Notes under the pieces: model-generated
Databases searched by the model: none
What the model saw: only the letters and a program-made list of their open reading frames with translations
What the model was told of the DNA's origin: nothing
Translations under genes and position numbers: made by a program
Source of the DNA: Lachnospiraceae bacterium
GTDB taxonomy: Bacteria > Bacillota > Clostridia > Lachnospirales > Lachnospiraceae
Assembly (NCBI GenBank): GCA_009774535.1
Contig: VSNY01000068.1
Coordinates: 1-18,871 of the forward strand
DNA length: 18,871 nt
Reading direction: 5' to 3'
Shown: piece after piece, positions 1-6,258 of the stretch
How positions within the stretch are numbered: the first letter of the stretch is position 1
Layout of the letters: each line of letters opens with the position of its first letter

Positions 1-1
1 G

Positions 2-76
2 GAGGTCATCACCTCTGCTCGTTCAAAGGAACTCGCACTTTGCGTGGCAAAGCGGGGAGGTGAGCGTGATGAGTAA
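2..76 (+). CDS. C-terminal end of an upstream gene, probably a ParA-type ATPase (partial)
   Basis: An open frame enters from the left edge and ends at TAA 74-76 (last residues VAKRGGERDE). Its stop overlaps the ATG of the following ParB-like gene by eight bases, a common arrangement for co-translated partition genes. Nothing catalytic is visible in these 24 residues. The ParA assignment comes only from the tight overlap with a ParB gene and is an inference. It belongs to the resident element, not to the prophage. Confidence 0.45.
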   Translation, partial: EVITSARSKELALCVAKRGGERDE

Positions 77-446
77 ACCGGGAAGTGCGGCGAAAGTAAA
101 GCTGAACAGTTATGACGATTTGTTCGGTTCTGCCGGAGTGCAGGCGGACACAGGACAGGTACAGGAAATCCCGCTTTCGGAACTGCATGATTTTAAGGGA
201 CACCCATTTAAGGTGCTTGATGATGAAAAAATGCAGGAAACCGTGGAGAGCATTAAAAACTATGGAGTGCTGATGCCGGGGATTGTACGGACAAGGGCGG
301 AGGGAGGTTATGAAATCATAGCCGGACACCGCAGGAAGCACGGCTGTGAACTTGCAGGACTGTCAACAATGCCCGTATTTGTCAAAGAATACAGTGACGA
401 TGAAGCTACCGTGATAATGGTGGAATGCATTAGAATAAAAACATGA
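69..446 (+). pseudogene. ParB/Spo0J-like partition protein, truncated by prophage integration
   Basis: The N-terminal ParB domain is clear. The linker IPLSELHDFKGHPFKVLDDEKM is followed by the ESIKNYGVLMPGIVR segment and the nucleotide-binding box GYEIIAGHRRKHGCELAG, as in ParB partition proteins of clostridial conjugative elements. ATG 69 is chosen over GTG 60 because GGGGAGG at 54-60 is correctly spaced for it. After DDEATVIMV (ending about base 421) the ParB pattern stops. The frame reads a short unrelated tail, ECIRIKT, and ends at TGA 444-446. ParB proteins normally continue with the rest of the CTP-binding domain, an HTH DNA-binding domain and a dimerisation domain, all missing here. 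The truncation coincides with the edge of phage DNA, so the 3' part is expected beyond the right end of the prophage. Confidence 0.8.
411..430. other. Left prophage attachment site (attL), approximate
   Basis: ParB coding similarity is lost just after ATGGTGGA (417-424). The serine integrase stop codon lies only 25 bases further on, at 449-451. Large serine integrases are normally encoded beside their att site, so the crossover should lie here. The exact core, usually a few bases for this family, cannot be fixed without the right junction or an empty site. Confidence 0.6.
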
Positions 447-448
447 AC

Positions 449-2020
449 TTAAAGGCGTAAAACAAGCATGTTTCCATCCCACTTACATTCCTGTACTACT
501 TCTTGCATGATCTTGTTTTTCTCTATATCCGAAAAACCGTCAAGCCCCTGCATGAGCCTGGCAATTTCCGCGGCCCGGTCTTCTGCTGTTTTTATTGTGT
601 TTTGGTCTTTACGCATGTTTGATTTTACTATATCTATTTCCCGTCTGACTGCTTCCAGATTCAAATCTTCTTTTTCAATCTGCGCTATGATATACTTGGC
701 GGCAGTGGAACCTTCGGCGTCTGACAGGGCGTCCGACAGGCGTTCTATTTTTGCGCGGTAGTGGTTTGCCTGGGTTTCCAGATTTCGCAATATTTGGTCA
801 TGATCCTGCGGTTTTGCATCTTTCACATATTCAAATATAACACTGGGATCCGCTTCGATTCTTCCAAAAATATCCAGAGCCATTTTATCCAGGTCTGCAC
901 ATTTCACGTATCGCATATCACACGCTTCGATTCCCTGCTGGTTGCGCTTTCTGCAGGCGTAGTGGCTTAAGATGCCGGATTTCAGTTTTTTTCTTGCGAC
1001 CGACATCAGACAGCCGCATTTGCAGCGTACCACTCCCTTTAGGAGAGGCACGTCATACTTCATGGTTTTGTTGAAAGTATTCTGTTGGAAACGTTCTTGT
1101 ACGGCAAGCCATCGCTCTGCAGGGATAAAAGGCTTGTGGTATCCAAGGCACACGATCCATTGATCAGGGGGTTGCCGGATGATCCGCCTGTTTTTCTGGT
1201 TTGTCCGTCCATAGACCATGACGCCACGTGTCCCGTCCCATTTTTCACGCGGCGATCCGGCTTCCATCCGGCAGCCTTTACCGGAAAAATAATCGTACAC
1301 TTCTGCAGTTGCTTCTACGCAGTAAGGCATGGTAAGAAACTGGTAAATCTGCGAAGCGGAAAAGAAGCATCCCCTTTCCGTCTGGATGCCCTGTTTGCGG
1401 AACTCTGTCTGCATATGGCCGATGGTGTAATTATTATCAAGGAAAGTGTTAAAAATCCAGGTACACCGTGCGCCAGCTTCCGGATCTACGGCAAGCGTGA
1501 CATGCTTCTTTCCATTTACTTCAATGCGTTCCAGGACATAGCCTTGCGGAGCTTTGCCGCCGGTCCAGAAACCTTTTCTTGCAAGGCCGCTTAAATTGTC
1601 TGCAACCCTGGCGGCGATGGTTTCGCGCTCCATCTGTGCGAATGTAGCGGTAATAAACATCATGGCTTTCCCAATCGGCGTGTTTGTGTCAATGCTTTCT
1701 TTCAGGGAGATAAACATCACGCCCTTTTCCGCTAACTTGTCATAGATGTTTGCAAAATCTTTTACATCGCGTGACAGCCTGTCCAACTGGTAGACGATAA
1801 GGGCATCTATACGGCCGTCTTCTACGTCTGACAGGAGCCGCTTTAAGCCTGGTCGGTCTGTGTTTGCGCCAGACAGCCCTTCATCAGAATAGGCCTCAAA
1901 GGATTCAACCTGGTCTTTGAATCGAAAATCTGCATATTCCCTGCACATGCGTTCCTGGTTGTCTACAGAATCTGAATTATCTGAATAGACGGATTTACGT
2001 CCATATGTTGCAAATTTCAT
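449..2020 (-). CDS. Large serine recombinase (phage integrase)
   Basis: Site-specific recombinase expected to integrate and excise the prophage. It is 523 residues from ATG 2020, preferred over GTG 2032 because AAAGGTGG sits eight bases upstream of the ATG. The resolvase domain opens with ATYGRKS, whose Ser10 is the nucleophile. YSDEGLSGANTDRPGLKRLL and YQLDRLSRD (Arg81, Arg84) complete the active-site region, and AQMERETIAARV marks the long E helix. A recombinase domain spans about 155-310. The zinc ribbon is at about 330-372 (CKCGC at 333-337, Cys356, Cys367). A coiled-coil insertion follows at about 405-490, the usual large serine integrase layout. It is the last gene of the minus-strand lysogeny module and its stop abuts the att site. 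It looks intact. Confidence 0.95.
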   Translation of the reverse strand: MKFATYGRKSVYSDNSDSVDNQERMCREYADFRFKDQVESFEAYSDEGLSGANTDRPGLKRLLSDVEDGRIDALIVYQLDRLSRDVKDFANIYDKLAEKGVMFISLKESIDTNTPIGKAMMFITATFAQMERETIAARVADNLSGLARKGFWTGGKAPQGYVLERIEVNGKKHVTLAVDPEAGARCTWIFNTFLDNNYTIGHMQTEFRKQGIQTERGCFFSASQIYQFLTMPYCVEATAEVYDYFSGKGCRMEAGSPREKWDGTRGVMVYGRTNQKNRRIIRQPPDQWIVCLGYHKPFIPAERWLAVQERFQQNTFNKTMKYDVPLLKGVVRCKCGCLMSVARKKLKSGILSHYACRKRNQQGIEACDMRYVKCADLDKMALDIFGRIEADPSVIFEYVKDAKPQDHDQILRNLETQANHYRAKIERLSDALSDAEGSTAAKYIIAQIEKEDLNLEAVRREIDIVKSNMRKDQNTIKTAEDRAAEIARLMQGLDGFSDIEKNKIMQEVVQECKWDGNMLVLRL

Positions 2021-2043
2021 AAAATTTTCCACCTTTCTGCCCC

Positions 2044-2072
2044 TTGTGGAAAAATAGAAACTGCTGTATAAT
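2044..2072 (+). promoter_or_regulatory. Candidate sigma-A promoter, divergent from the integrase
   Basis: TTGTGG (2044-2049) and a perfect TATAAT (2067-2072) are separated by 17 bases. The promoter points away from the integrase, toward the hairpin and T run at 2143-2176, with no protein gene in between. Copy B of the repeat lacks this segment. Confidence 0.5.
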
Positions 2073-2078
2073 TAGTTT

Positions 2079-2176
2079 GCTTTTTATGTAGCCATGAAAG
2101 GTTACAGCGTTTCTTTGGCTTTTTCACAAGGGACGTTCCCTGAATGCCCGGTGCTGGTAACACCGGGCATTTTTTG
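2079..2176 (+). ncRNA. Putative small RNA, antisense to the integrase leader
   Basis: About 98 bases lie between the predicted start after the 2044-2072 promoter and a rho-independent terminator. The terminator is an 11-bp perfect stem (AATGCCCGGTG, 2143-2153, with its complement 2161-2171) followed by six T. No open frame of note lies inside. A second small stem, AGGGA-CGT-TCCCT, is at 2129-2141. The RNA would be antisense to any transcript running into the integrase. It would also be nearly complementary (35 of 37 bases) to the minus-strand transcript of the leader upstream of the Rpn gene. This is a prediction from promoter and terminator spacing only. Confidence 0.4.
2143..2176 (+). terminator. 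Rho-independent terminator (plus strand)
   Basis: An 11-bp perfect stem with a seven-base loop is followed by TTTTTT. The T run lies on the plus side only; read on the minus strand the hairpin is followed by mixed sequence. It should therefore stop plus-strand transcription and not the Rpn-to-integrase transcript. Confidence 0.6.
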
Positions 2177-2216
2177 ATGTGTTTCTGCAGTGTGGTCTTT
2201 CTTTTGTCATGCCGGA

Positions 2217-3119
2217 TCATATACCGAATTCAGCCATCAGCTGTTCTTGAAACTCCGGATCGTCTGCCGAGCGGGCCAGATCATCGTAGCGCTTATCCCG
2301 CAAAAGGATGGAATGGAGTTTGTTTACGCGCCGCTGTCCAATTTCAATGCCATGCTGTTCGCCAATTTCAATGCCGCGTTGTTCTGCTTCAAACAAAAAC
2401 TGGTTATGGTCACGGATGGCTTTTTCACGGGCTTCATATTCGAGTCTCTTCTGCTTATCCTGGCTGATGATCTGTAAATGGTCATAGGCACTTTTGATAT
2501 AAGGGTCTTTTTCGGCAATCATGTCAAATACCTCCTTTTGTTCTGCATTGATGAATTGTGCCCACAGCTCGATGCTGCTGCATCCGTCCCGCAGCGCTTC
2601 CGGAAGCTTCGGGAGTTCAATGACATGGAACTCCATTTTGTCCGTATACAGGAAGTGCTGCGTATCTTCTAAGATATGGAAACTTGAATAAAACTCTGTT
2701 TCTTTTTCAAAAAGGATGAAATCCAGGATGCTGATGCTGACGCATTTTTGCAGGGCGTCGTATTTCTGGCCTTTTTCAATCTGTTCGGTGTACATTTTGG
2801 AAATGTAGAACAGGGCGCGGTTCGCCCATACTCTTAATTCGGAAAGCTGAATTTCTGCGTCGATCTGTGTATCATTGTTCAGGAGCACCCGCACATCCAG
2901 GATACCGAGCTTGTCATCTTCGTGGACTTTGCGCAGATGGGAATTCAGTATCCGCGTTTCTTTGATATCCCCTGGGTTTAAACCCAGCACCGCAGAAAGA
3001 AAGCCGGTGCGTGCTTTTTCATCTTCCATGATTTCTTTGAAGGCGAAATCTATTTTGGGTTTCATTAAAAAATTACTCATTATGTTGAAAAGTCCTTTCA
3101 TATATTCTGGATTTGTCAT
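2217..3119 (-). CDS. Rpn family recombination-promoting nuclease / PD-(D/E)XK nuclease
   Basis: This 300-residue protein has the Rpn/transposase-31-like layout. The N-terminal signature KPKIDFAFKEIMEDE is followed by the PD-(D/E)XK core ILDVRVLLNNDTQIDAEIQL, with Asp75 and the E-x-Q motif Glu89/Gln91 as probable metal ligands. A helical region, an acidic YDALQKC segment and a charged repeat-like tail (RGIEIGEQHGIEIGQ) typical of the family follow. Rpn proteins are known for RecA-independent recombination and DNA nicking, and some are linked to phage defence. ATG 3119 has no ribosome binding site but overlaps the stop of a 16-codon leader (ATGA), suggesting coupled translation. Later ATGs at residues 14 and 19 are possible starts. 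It lies between two direct repeats in the lysogeny operon, as cargo would. Confidence 0.85.
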   Translation of the reverse strand: MTNPEYMKGLFNIMSNFLMKPKIDFAFKEIMEDEKARTGFLSAVLGLNPGDIKETRILNSHLRKVHEDDKLGILDVRVLLNNDTQIDAEIQLSELRVWANRALFYISKMYTEQIEKGQKYDALQKCVSISILDFILFEKETEFYSSFHILEDTQHFLYTDKMEFHVIELPKLPEALRDGCSSIELWAQFINAEQKEVFDMIAEKDPYIKSAYDHLQIISQDKQKRLEYEAREKAIRDHNQFLFEAEQRGIEIGEQHGIEIGQRRVNKLHSILLRDKRYDDLARSADDPEFQEQLMAEFGI

Positions 3120-3166
3120 GGTACAGTCTTATGCTGCTGGATGCGTCCGTAAGTTGCAAATCTCAT
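3116..3166 (-). CDS. 16-residue leader ORF, relic of the integrase start
   Basis: This short frame reads MRFATYGRIQQHKTVP. Its first eight residues repeat the integrase start (MKFATYGR), and it keeps the same ribosome binding site context, AGGTGAG eight bases upstream. It then diverges before the catalytic serine. Its TGA overlaps the ATG of the Rpn gene (ATGA), so ribosomes finishing here could restart on the Rpn gene, which has no ribosome binding site of its own. It is too short to have enzyme function. Confidence 0.55.
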   Translation of the reverse strand: MRFATYGRIQQHKTVP

Positions 3167-3271
3167 AATTTCTCACCTTTCATGTAACCATTAGGGGTTA
3201 CAGCGTTTCTTTGGATTTTTCGCAAGGGACGTGTATGGGATACCCGGTGCTGGTAACACCGGCTATTTTTG
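3144..3271 (-). repeat. Duplicated leader, copy B (upstream of the Rpn gene)
   Basis: This copy corresponds to copy A at 1998-2177: block 1 at 3144-3181 and block 2 at 3196-3271. It lacks the promoter-bearing segment of copy A. Its hairpin (CCGGTG at 3244-3249 with CACCGG at 3257-3262, extended past one C-C mismatch by ATA/TAT) is weaker, though a T run still follows on the plus strand. A local TGTAACC/GGTTACA inverted repeat (3182-3202) is private to this copy. Confidence 0.8.
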
Positions 3272-3292
3272 TTTATTGTGTCATGTTGAAAA

Positions 3293-4747
3293 TTATTCAT
3301 CTTCCATAATTTCTTGTAATGCGAAATTAGAGTTGTACACTTCATCTGTAGAAAGCGATTGATAAAATTCTTCCGCAATCATGGTACGGTTAAATTCAGC
3401 TGTTGGATCAATGCTCATTACCAGATCCTCTAATTCCTCAATCGTAACTTTGAAAAATTCTTTCCGCATATTTACCTTGTTCAAACGTTTGTTGTTCAGG
3501 TGTTCATGGAGTTCTTTTTCCAGAGATACAGCATCGTCAGAAAAAATAAAGCTGTGAACATCGAATTTAAACGGAACGCTTGCGCTTCCTAACTCATTGA
3601 TACGGTCTTGTGGATCCAGGCGTCGTGTCATTCCAATTTTAAACACATCATTTCCAAAAGAACCAAGGTTGCTAATTATATATACATTTCCAGCTTTTCC
3701 ATTTTGAAGGCTTGCAATCTCATCTTTTTTAACAATGACAGATGATAGCTGGGATTGTAGCTCAAGTATTCTTTCTTGCAGTTTTTCCCTTTCAGCATCT
3801 GAAAGTGCTGCATTTAGGGCTTCTTGTACTTTCTCAATTTCCGAGTGGTATTTTGCTTCTTCTTTTTCAATTTTCTTTTTTTCTGCTTCCAAGGCTTTGC
3901 GTTCCTCTGCTTCTTGGCGCATTTGTTCTTTAATAGCAAGCTGTTCCTGGCGAGCCTGTTCTTTTTTGACGTAATAATTGTATTCGATTTTTACAGCATT
4001 CATAAACAGATACTCAATTTCACCAATGAACTTAGTAAGCGTTCCTGCTATACTTTGATTGCCTTCTCCTGCAATTTTTAAATATTTTGCTGATACGATT
4101 TTCACATCATCTATGGATTTATCCAATTTTTCATACTTTAAATTGTATAAAATATTTTGCAATTCAGCCCTTAAAGCTATTACCATGAGATTATATATGG
4201 ATTTATTTGCTTTGGTTGTATATCTTGCGGAGTATTTATCCAAAATGGAATTTATTTGTTTCTCATTCTCCTTATAAGCTTTGCGCAAATCTTTCACATC
4301 CATACAATGGAGTTTAAGAATAATGGATGGAGAGATAAGTTCAAGATCCTCAAAATCTCTTGTGCTTATTCTGCAATTGCTATATTCTGCATCAGATTCA
4401 AAAAAGTTATTGATAGCATGGTCAATACTTTTATACAATTCTTTGGTTCGTGACAGCTTTTTACTCTGAGTGTCTACTTGCTTTTTGAGTTTGTTGCTGG
4501 TTTCTTGCAAAGAAGCAATTTCTTCTCTTAAATCAGACATAATTGTATTATTAGAAGCAATTTCTCGGCTAGTTGCCGCAAGTTTGTCATCAGATTCTTT
4601 TGTTATAAGTTCTATCTTTTTTTGTGTTTCATAATATTCGTTAACTCCTAATGAAGCTATTTTATTCTGCATTTCTATATTAGCAGCTTTAAGCTGTTCA
4701 TTTTCCTGCTTGATTTTGGAAATGCGGAAAATATCCAATAATCCCAT
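3293..4747 (-). CDS. DUF4041 protein with C-terminal GIY-YIG (T5orf172/MUG113) nuclease domain
   Basis: This 484-residue protein starts with a coiled coil (about 10-105), followed by the DUF4041 core (about 105-260: YKSIDHAINNFFESDAEY, SPSIILKLHCMDVKDLRKAY). A highly charged coiled coil runs about 260-345. The GIY-YIG-like domain is at about 352-445: VYIIS (356-360), FKIGMTRR (369-376), DPQDRINELGSASVPF, LEKELHEHL and the terminal glutamate of RKEFF (Glu430). Proteins of this build are common in prophages and accessory islands, but the substrate is unknown. A defence or superinfection-exclusion role is speculation. AAGGAG precedes ATG 4747, and the gene lies 54 bases behind the repressor, presumably in the same transcript. 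Its last ten residues (FALQEIMEDE) look borrowed from an Rpn gene. Confidence 0.8.
   Translation of the reverse strand: MGLLDIFRISKIKQENEQLKAANIEMQNKIASLGVNEYYETQKKIELITKESDDKLAATSREIASNNTIMSDLREEIASLQETSNKLKKQVDTQSKKLSRTKELYKSIDHAINNFFESDAEYSNCRISTRDFEDLELISPSIILKLHCMDVKDLRKAYKENEKQINSILDKYSARYTTKANKSIYNLMVIALRAELQNILYNLKYEKLDKSIDDVKIVSAKYLKIAGEGNQSIAGTLTKFIGEIEYLFMNAVKIEYNYYVKKEQARQEQLAIKEQMRQEAEERKALEAEKKKIEKEEAKYHSEIEKVQEALNAALSDAEREKLQERILELQSQLSSVIVKKDEIASLQNGKAGNVYIISNLGSFGNDVFKIGMTRRLDPQDRINELGSASVPFKFDVHSFIFSDDAVSLEKELHEHLNNKRLNKVNMRKEFFKVTIEELEDLVMSIDPTAEFNRTMIAEEFYQSLSTDEVYNSNFALQEIMEDE
3297..3332 (-). pseudogene. Rpn gene fragment fused to the end of the DUF4041 gene
   Basis: The final codons of the DUF4041 frame read FALQEIMEDE then stop. 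The intact Rpn protein reads FAFKEIMEDE at residues 25-34. By eye, 30 of 36 DNA bases agree between 3297-3332 and the Rpn gene. The sequence after the stop (ACATGACACAATAAAC) also resembles the 3' flank of the intact Rpn gene (GCATGACAAAAGAAAG), and both lead into a copy of the repeated hairpin. An Rpn copy that lost nearly its whole interior would explain this. Confidence 0.5.
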
Positions 4748-4801
4748 GCGTCTCTCCTTTGTAGTTTTGAAAACCGTGATGTTATTTATGCTTGATTTTC
4801 A

Positions 4802-5353
4802 TCATGCGTCTTTTCGTAAAGCTGGCGATTCTCCCGCCGCTTTTTCCTCAGCTTCCAGCTGTCGGCGGTAGTCTTCCACCTGTTCTTCTATGGATGGCTT
4901 ATGGCTGGATCCCGTTTCAGGCCTGGCATTCAAAACATCGCCCATCGGCCGAGGGGGAACGTTTCCGTAAGCAGGGGAAAACGGCTCCACACCGCTTCTT
5001 TCAAATGAAGAAGCAACTTCTTTCATGTAATTAAATACTGCCTGCCTGGTTTCCGGTCGCAGGCTGACAAATTTTTCAACCATAATATAGTCAGCTTCGG
5101 ATAGATTATAATCCTGTTTAAGCTTATACAGCGCATCCGATGGGGTAGGCTTGAGCATTTCCCCAGTTCCGTTACGGAGCCATTCTTCATTGACATTAAA
5201 CTCGCGGCAGATGGATTTGAACATTTGGTCGGTGAGAGAATTCACTCCGTTTTCAATTCTACTAACGGTTTGCTTAGTCACTCCAAGTTTTTCACCAAAT
5301 TTCTCCAAAGTAAGTCCAAGTTTTTTTCTTAGTTCTTTTACTCTTTCTTTCAC
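4802..5353 (-). CDS. XRE/Cro-CI family transcriptional repressor
   Basis: This 183-residue protein has an N-terminal helix-turn-helix (about 8-62: LRKKLGLTLEKFGEKLG, VTKQTVSRIENG, MFKSICREFNVNEEWL) that matches phage immunity repressors. There is no peptidase (LexA/CI S24) domain, so induction would not go through self-cleavage. The rest is a helical segment (about 75-115) and a proline-rich, charged tail. GTG 5353 is the chosen start because AAAGGAGG lies six bases upstream; TTG 5374 would include that site in the coding region. It is transcribed from the promoter at 5377-5405, which faces the early promoter across an inverted-repeat operator. It probably holds the early genes off and leads the lysogeny operon. 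Confidence 0.88.
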   Translation of the reverse strand: MKERVKELRKKLGLTLEKFGEKLGVTKQTVSRIENGVNSLTDQMFKSICREFNVNEEWLRNGTGEMLKPTPSDALYKLKQDYNLSEADYIMVEKFVSLRPETRQAVFNYMKEVASSFERSGVEPFSPAYGNVPPRPMGDVLNARPETGSSHKPSIEEQVEDYRRQLEAEEKAAGESPALRKDA

Positions 5354-5376
5354 GTATTGCCTCCTTTCTTTCAACT

Positions 5377-5405
5377 ACTATAACACTTGATATAAACCTC
5401 GTCAA
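5377..5405 (-). promoter_or_regulatory. Promoter of the repressor/lysogeny operon
   Basis: On the minus strand TTGACG (5405-5400) and TATAGT (5382-5377) are separated by 17 bases. The start codon lies 24 bases downstream of the -10 box. The left operator half (5414-5429) sits just upstream of the -35, where a bound repressor could also act on its own promoter. Confidence 0.7.
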
Positions 5406-5413
5406 GAAAAAAA

Positions 5414-5481
5414 GTTTCGTAAAGTGACAAAAATATGTTGACATAGTAACTAAACGCAACTATAATGTCACTATACGAAAC
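5414..5481. promoter_or_regulatory. Inverted-repeat operator pair in the divergent promoter region
   Basis: GTTTCGTAAAGTGACA (5414-5429) and TGTCACTATACGAAAC (5466-5481) are inverted copies differing at one base, with 36 bases between them. The right copy overlaps the last base of the early -10 box and the likely start site; the left copy lies upstream of the -35 boxes of both promoters. This is where the XRE repressor would be expected to bind. A related but imperfect sequence (5444-5460) lies in the early promoter spacer. Confidence 0.7.
5438..5466 (+). promoter_or_regulatory. Early (lytic) promoter
   Basis: Perfect consensus boxes TTGACA (5438-5443) and TATAAT (5461-5466) with a 17-base spacer drive the plus-strand early genes. 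Such a strong promoter in a prophage needs tight repression, in line with the operator copy overlapping its start. Confidence 0.85.
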
Positions 5482-5518
5482 ATAACATCAACAGTTAATA
5501 GAAAGAAGGTGAGGAAAA

Positions 5519-5875
5519 ATGGAATATAGAACCAAAGCAGCAATGAAAATTATTGCGGGTTTGAAAAAAAATGAAGCATTTGAGTTATTCAATTTAGTCA
5601 GAACAATTGAAGACAAGTTCAGGGAAAACGAAGCATTCCTGTTTCAAGGCCTGCAGTCACTGGATAGGAAAACTGCAATTGAACTTGTTATAGATACTGT
5701 AAACGAATGGGAAAATAATGGGGAACTAGAAGTGCCATCTTATTTAAACGATAGTTTTAAGTCGTTTTTAGAATTAATGATGAGTGAAAGGACACAGCTT
5801 GATGAGATCCTTTTTGAATACAACTGTGCCCTTTGCCCGCTGCTTCAATACGATTTATTTAAGTCGGACACCTAA
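5519..5875 (+). CDS. Early phage protein of unknown function (118 aa)
   Basis: This is the first gene behind the repressed early promoter, in the position where cro, excisionase or antirepressor genes often sit. GAAGGTGAGG lies just upstream of ATG 5519. The protein is acidic and helical (KNEAFELFNLVRTIEDKFRENEAFLFQGL and SFLELMMSERTQLDEILFEY), with two cysteines near the end (CALC). There is no helix-turn-helix, transmembrane segment or motif I recognise. AT content is higher than in the late genes. An immediate-early regulator is possible from position alone. Confidence 0.65.
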   Translation: MEYRTKAAMKIIAGLKKNEAFELFNLVRTIEDKFRENEAFLFQGLQSLDRKTAIELVIDTVNEWENNGELEVPSYLNDSFKSFLELMMSERTQLDEILFEYNCALCPLLQYDLFKSDT

Positions 5876-6061
5876 GATCATGCTGCTGCAGTCCGGGTCA
5901 CGGATTATCTGCAGAATGCCGCCTTCTTCCATATGAATTAATAAAATGTCAATGATATTTGCATTGGCAAAAAGGGGATGGGATTCAGCGCTTTGATAAA
6001 TCTGCCCATAAGAAATCATGCAGCCATGTTCTTTTGCAATTATGGGCTTCATGCTGCGCAT
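5855..6061 (-). CDS. Doubtful minus-strand ORF, possible gene remnant
   Basis: This 68-codon frame (MKPIIAKEHGCMISYGQIY ... IIDILLIHMEEGGILQIIRD) has protein-like composition. In-frame codons continue upstream of the ATG with similar character (SDALLQL) to a stop, but no ribosome binding site precedes any start. It runs against the early genes and overlaps the end of the 5519-5875 gene by 21 bases. It may be the tail of a decayed gene or chance. Confidence 0.25.
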   Translation of the reverse strand: MRSMKPIIAKEHGCMISYGQIYQSAESHPLFANANIIDILLIHMEEGGILQIIRDPDCSSMILGVRLK

Positions 6062-6258
6062 TAATTGAAGCAGTGCATCAGATCGTTTATAAATGTAGCT
6101 TAGTTAGGTGCGCCAGCCGTTAAGTTAAGGAAAATCTGTCATGGCAGAATTTTGTATTTTCAAATTCGGAAATATCCATTTACAGAAAAATTTCTTAAAT
6201 TCACTGTTTGGCATGGTGTCGGTCAGAGGATTATTTCATCAAAAGGGGAGATTTTACC
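6062..6258. other. Poorly coding early stretch
   Basis: Between the 118-codon gene and the DUF3850-like gene there are about 380 bases without a convincing gene. Besides the doubtful minus-strand frame there is one small plus-strand frame at 6141-6278 (45 codons, starting MAEFCIFKFG, with AAGGA nine bases upstream). I do not recognise it, and it overlaps the start of the next gene. No promoter or hairpin stands out. Confidence 0.4.

Larger units (their letters stand above)
1998..2177 (-). repeat. Duplicated leader, copy A (integrase 5' region plus hairpin)
   Basis: Copy A matches copy B (3144-3271) in two blocks. Block 1 (1998-2037 versus 3144-3181) covers the ribosome binding site and first eight codons of the integrase. 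Block 2 (2100-2177 versus 3196-3271) starts with a 37-base stretch differing at only two positions and ends in a GC-rich hairpin followed by a T run on the plus strand. Copy A has about 60 bases between the blocks (2038-2099) that copy B replaces with 14. Both copies have the same orientation, so the Rpn gene between them is flanked by direct repeats. Confidence 0.85.

Noticed and set aside
1085..1594. 169-codon plus-strand open frame
   Set aside because: It lies wholly opposite the integrase gene, whose domains and catalytic residues are clear; there is no ribosome binding site and no protein-like pattern.
2143..2176. Hairpin as a terminator for the Rpn gene on the minus strand
   Set aside because: The T run follows the stem only on the plus strand; on the minus strand no T run follows.
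3163..3378. 71-codon minus-strand frame across copy B of the leader
   Set aside because: It overlaps the end of the DUF4041 gene in another frame and runs through the repeat; no ribosome binding site or family likeness.
3735..4081. Phe/Ser-rich plus-strand frames suggesting membrane proteins
   Set aside because: They are the antisense of the Glu/Lys-rich coiled coil of the DUF4041 protein.
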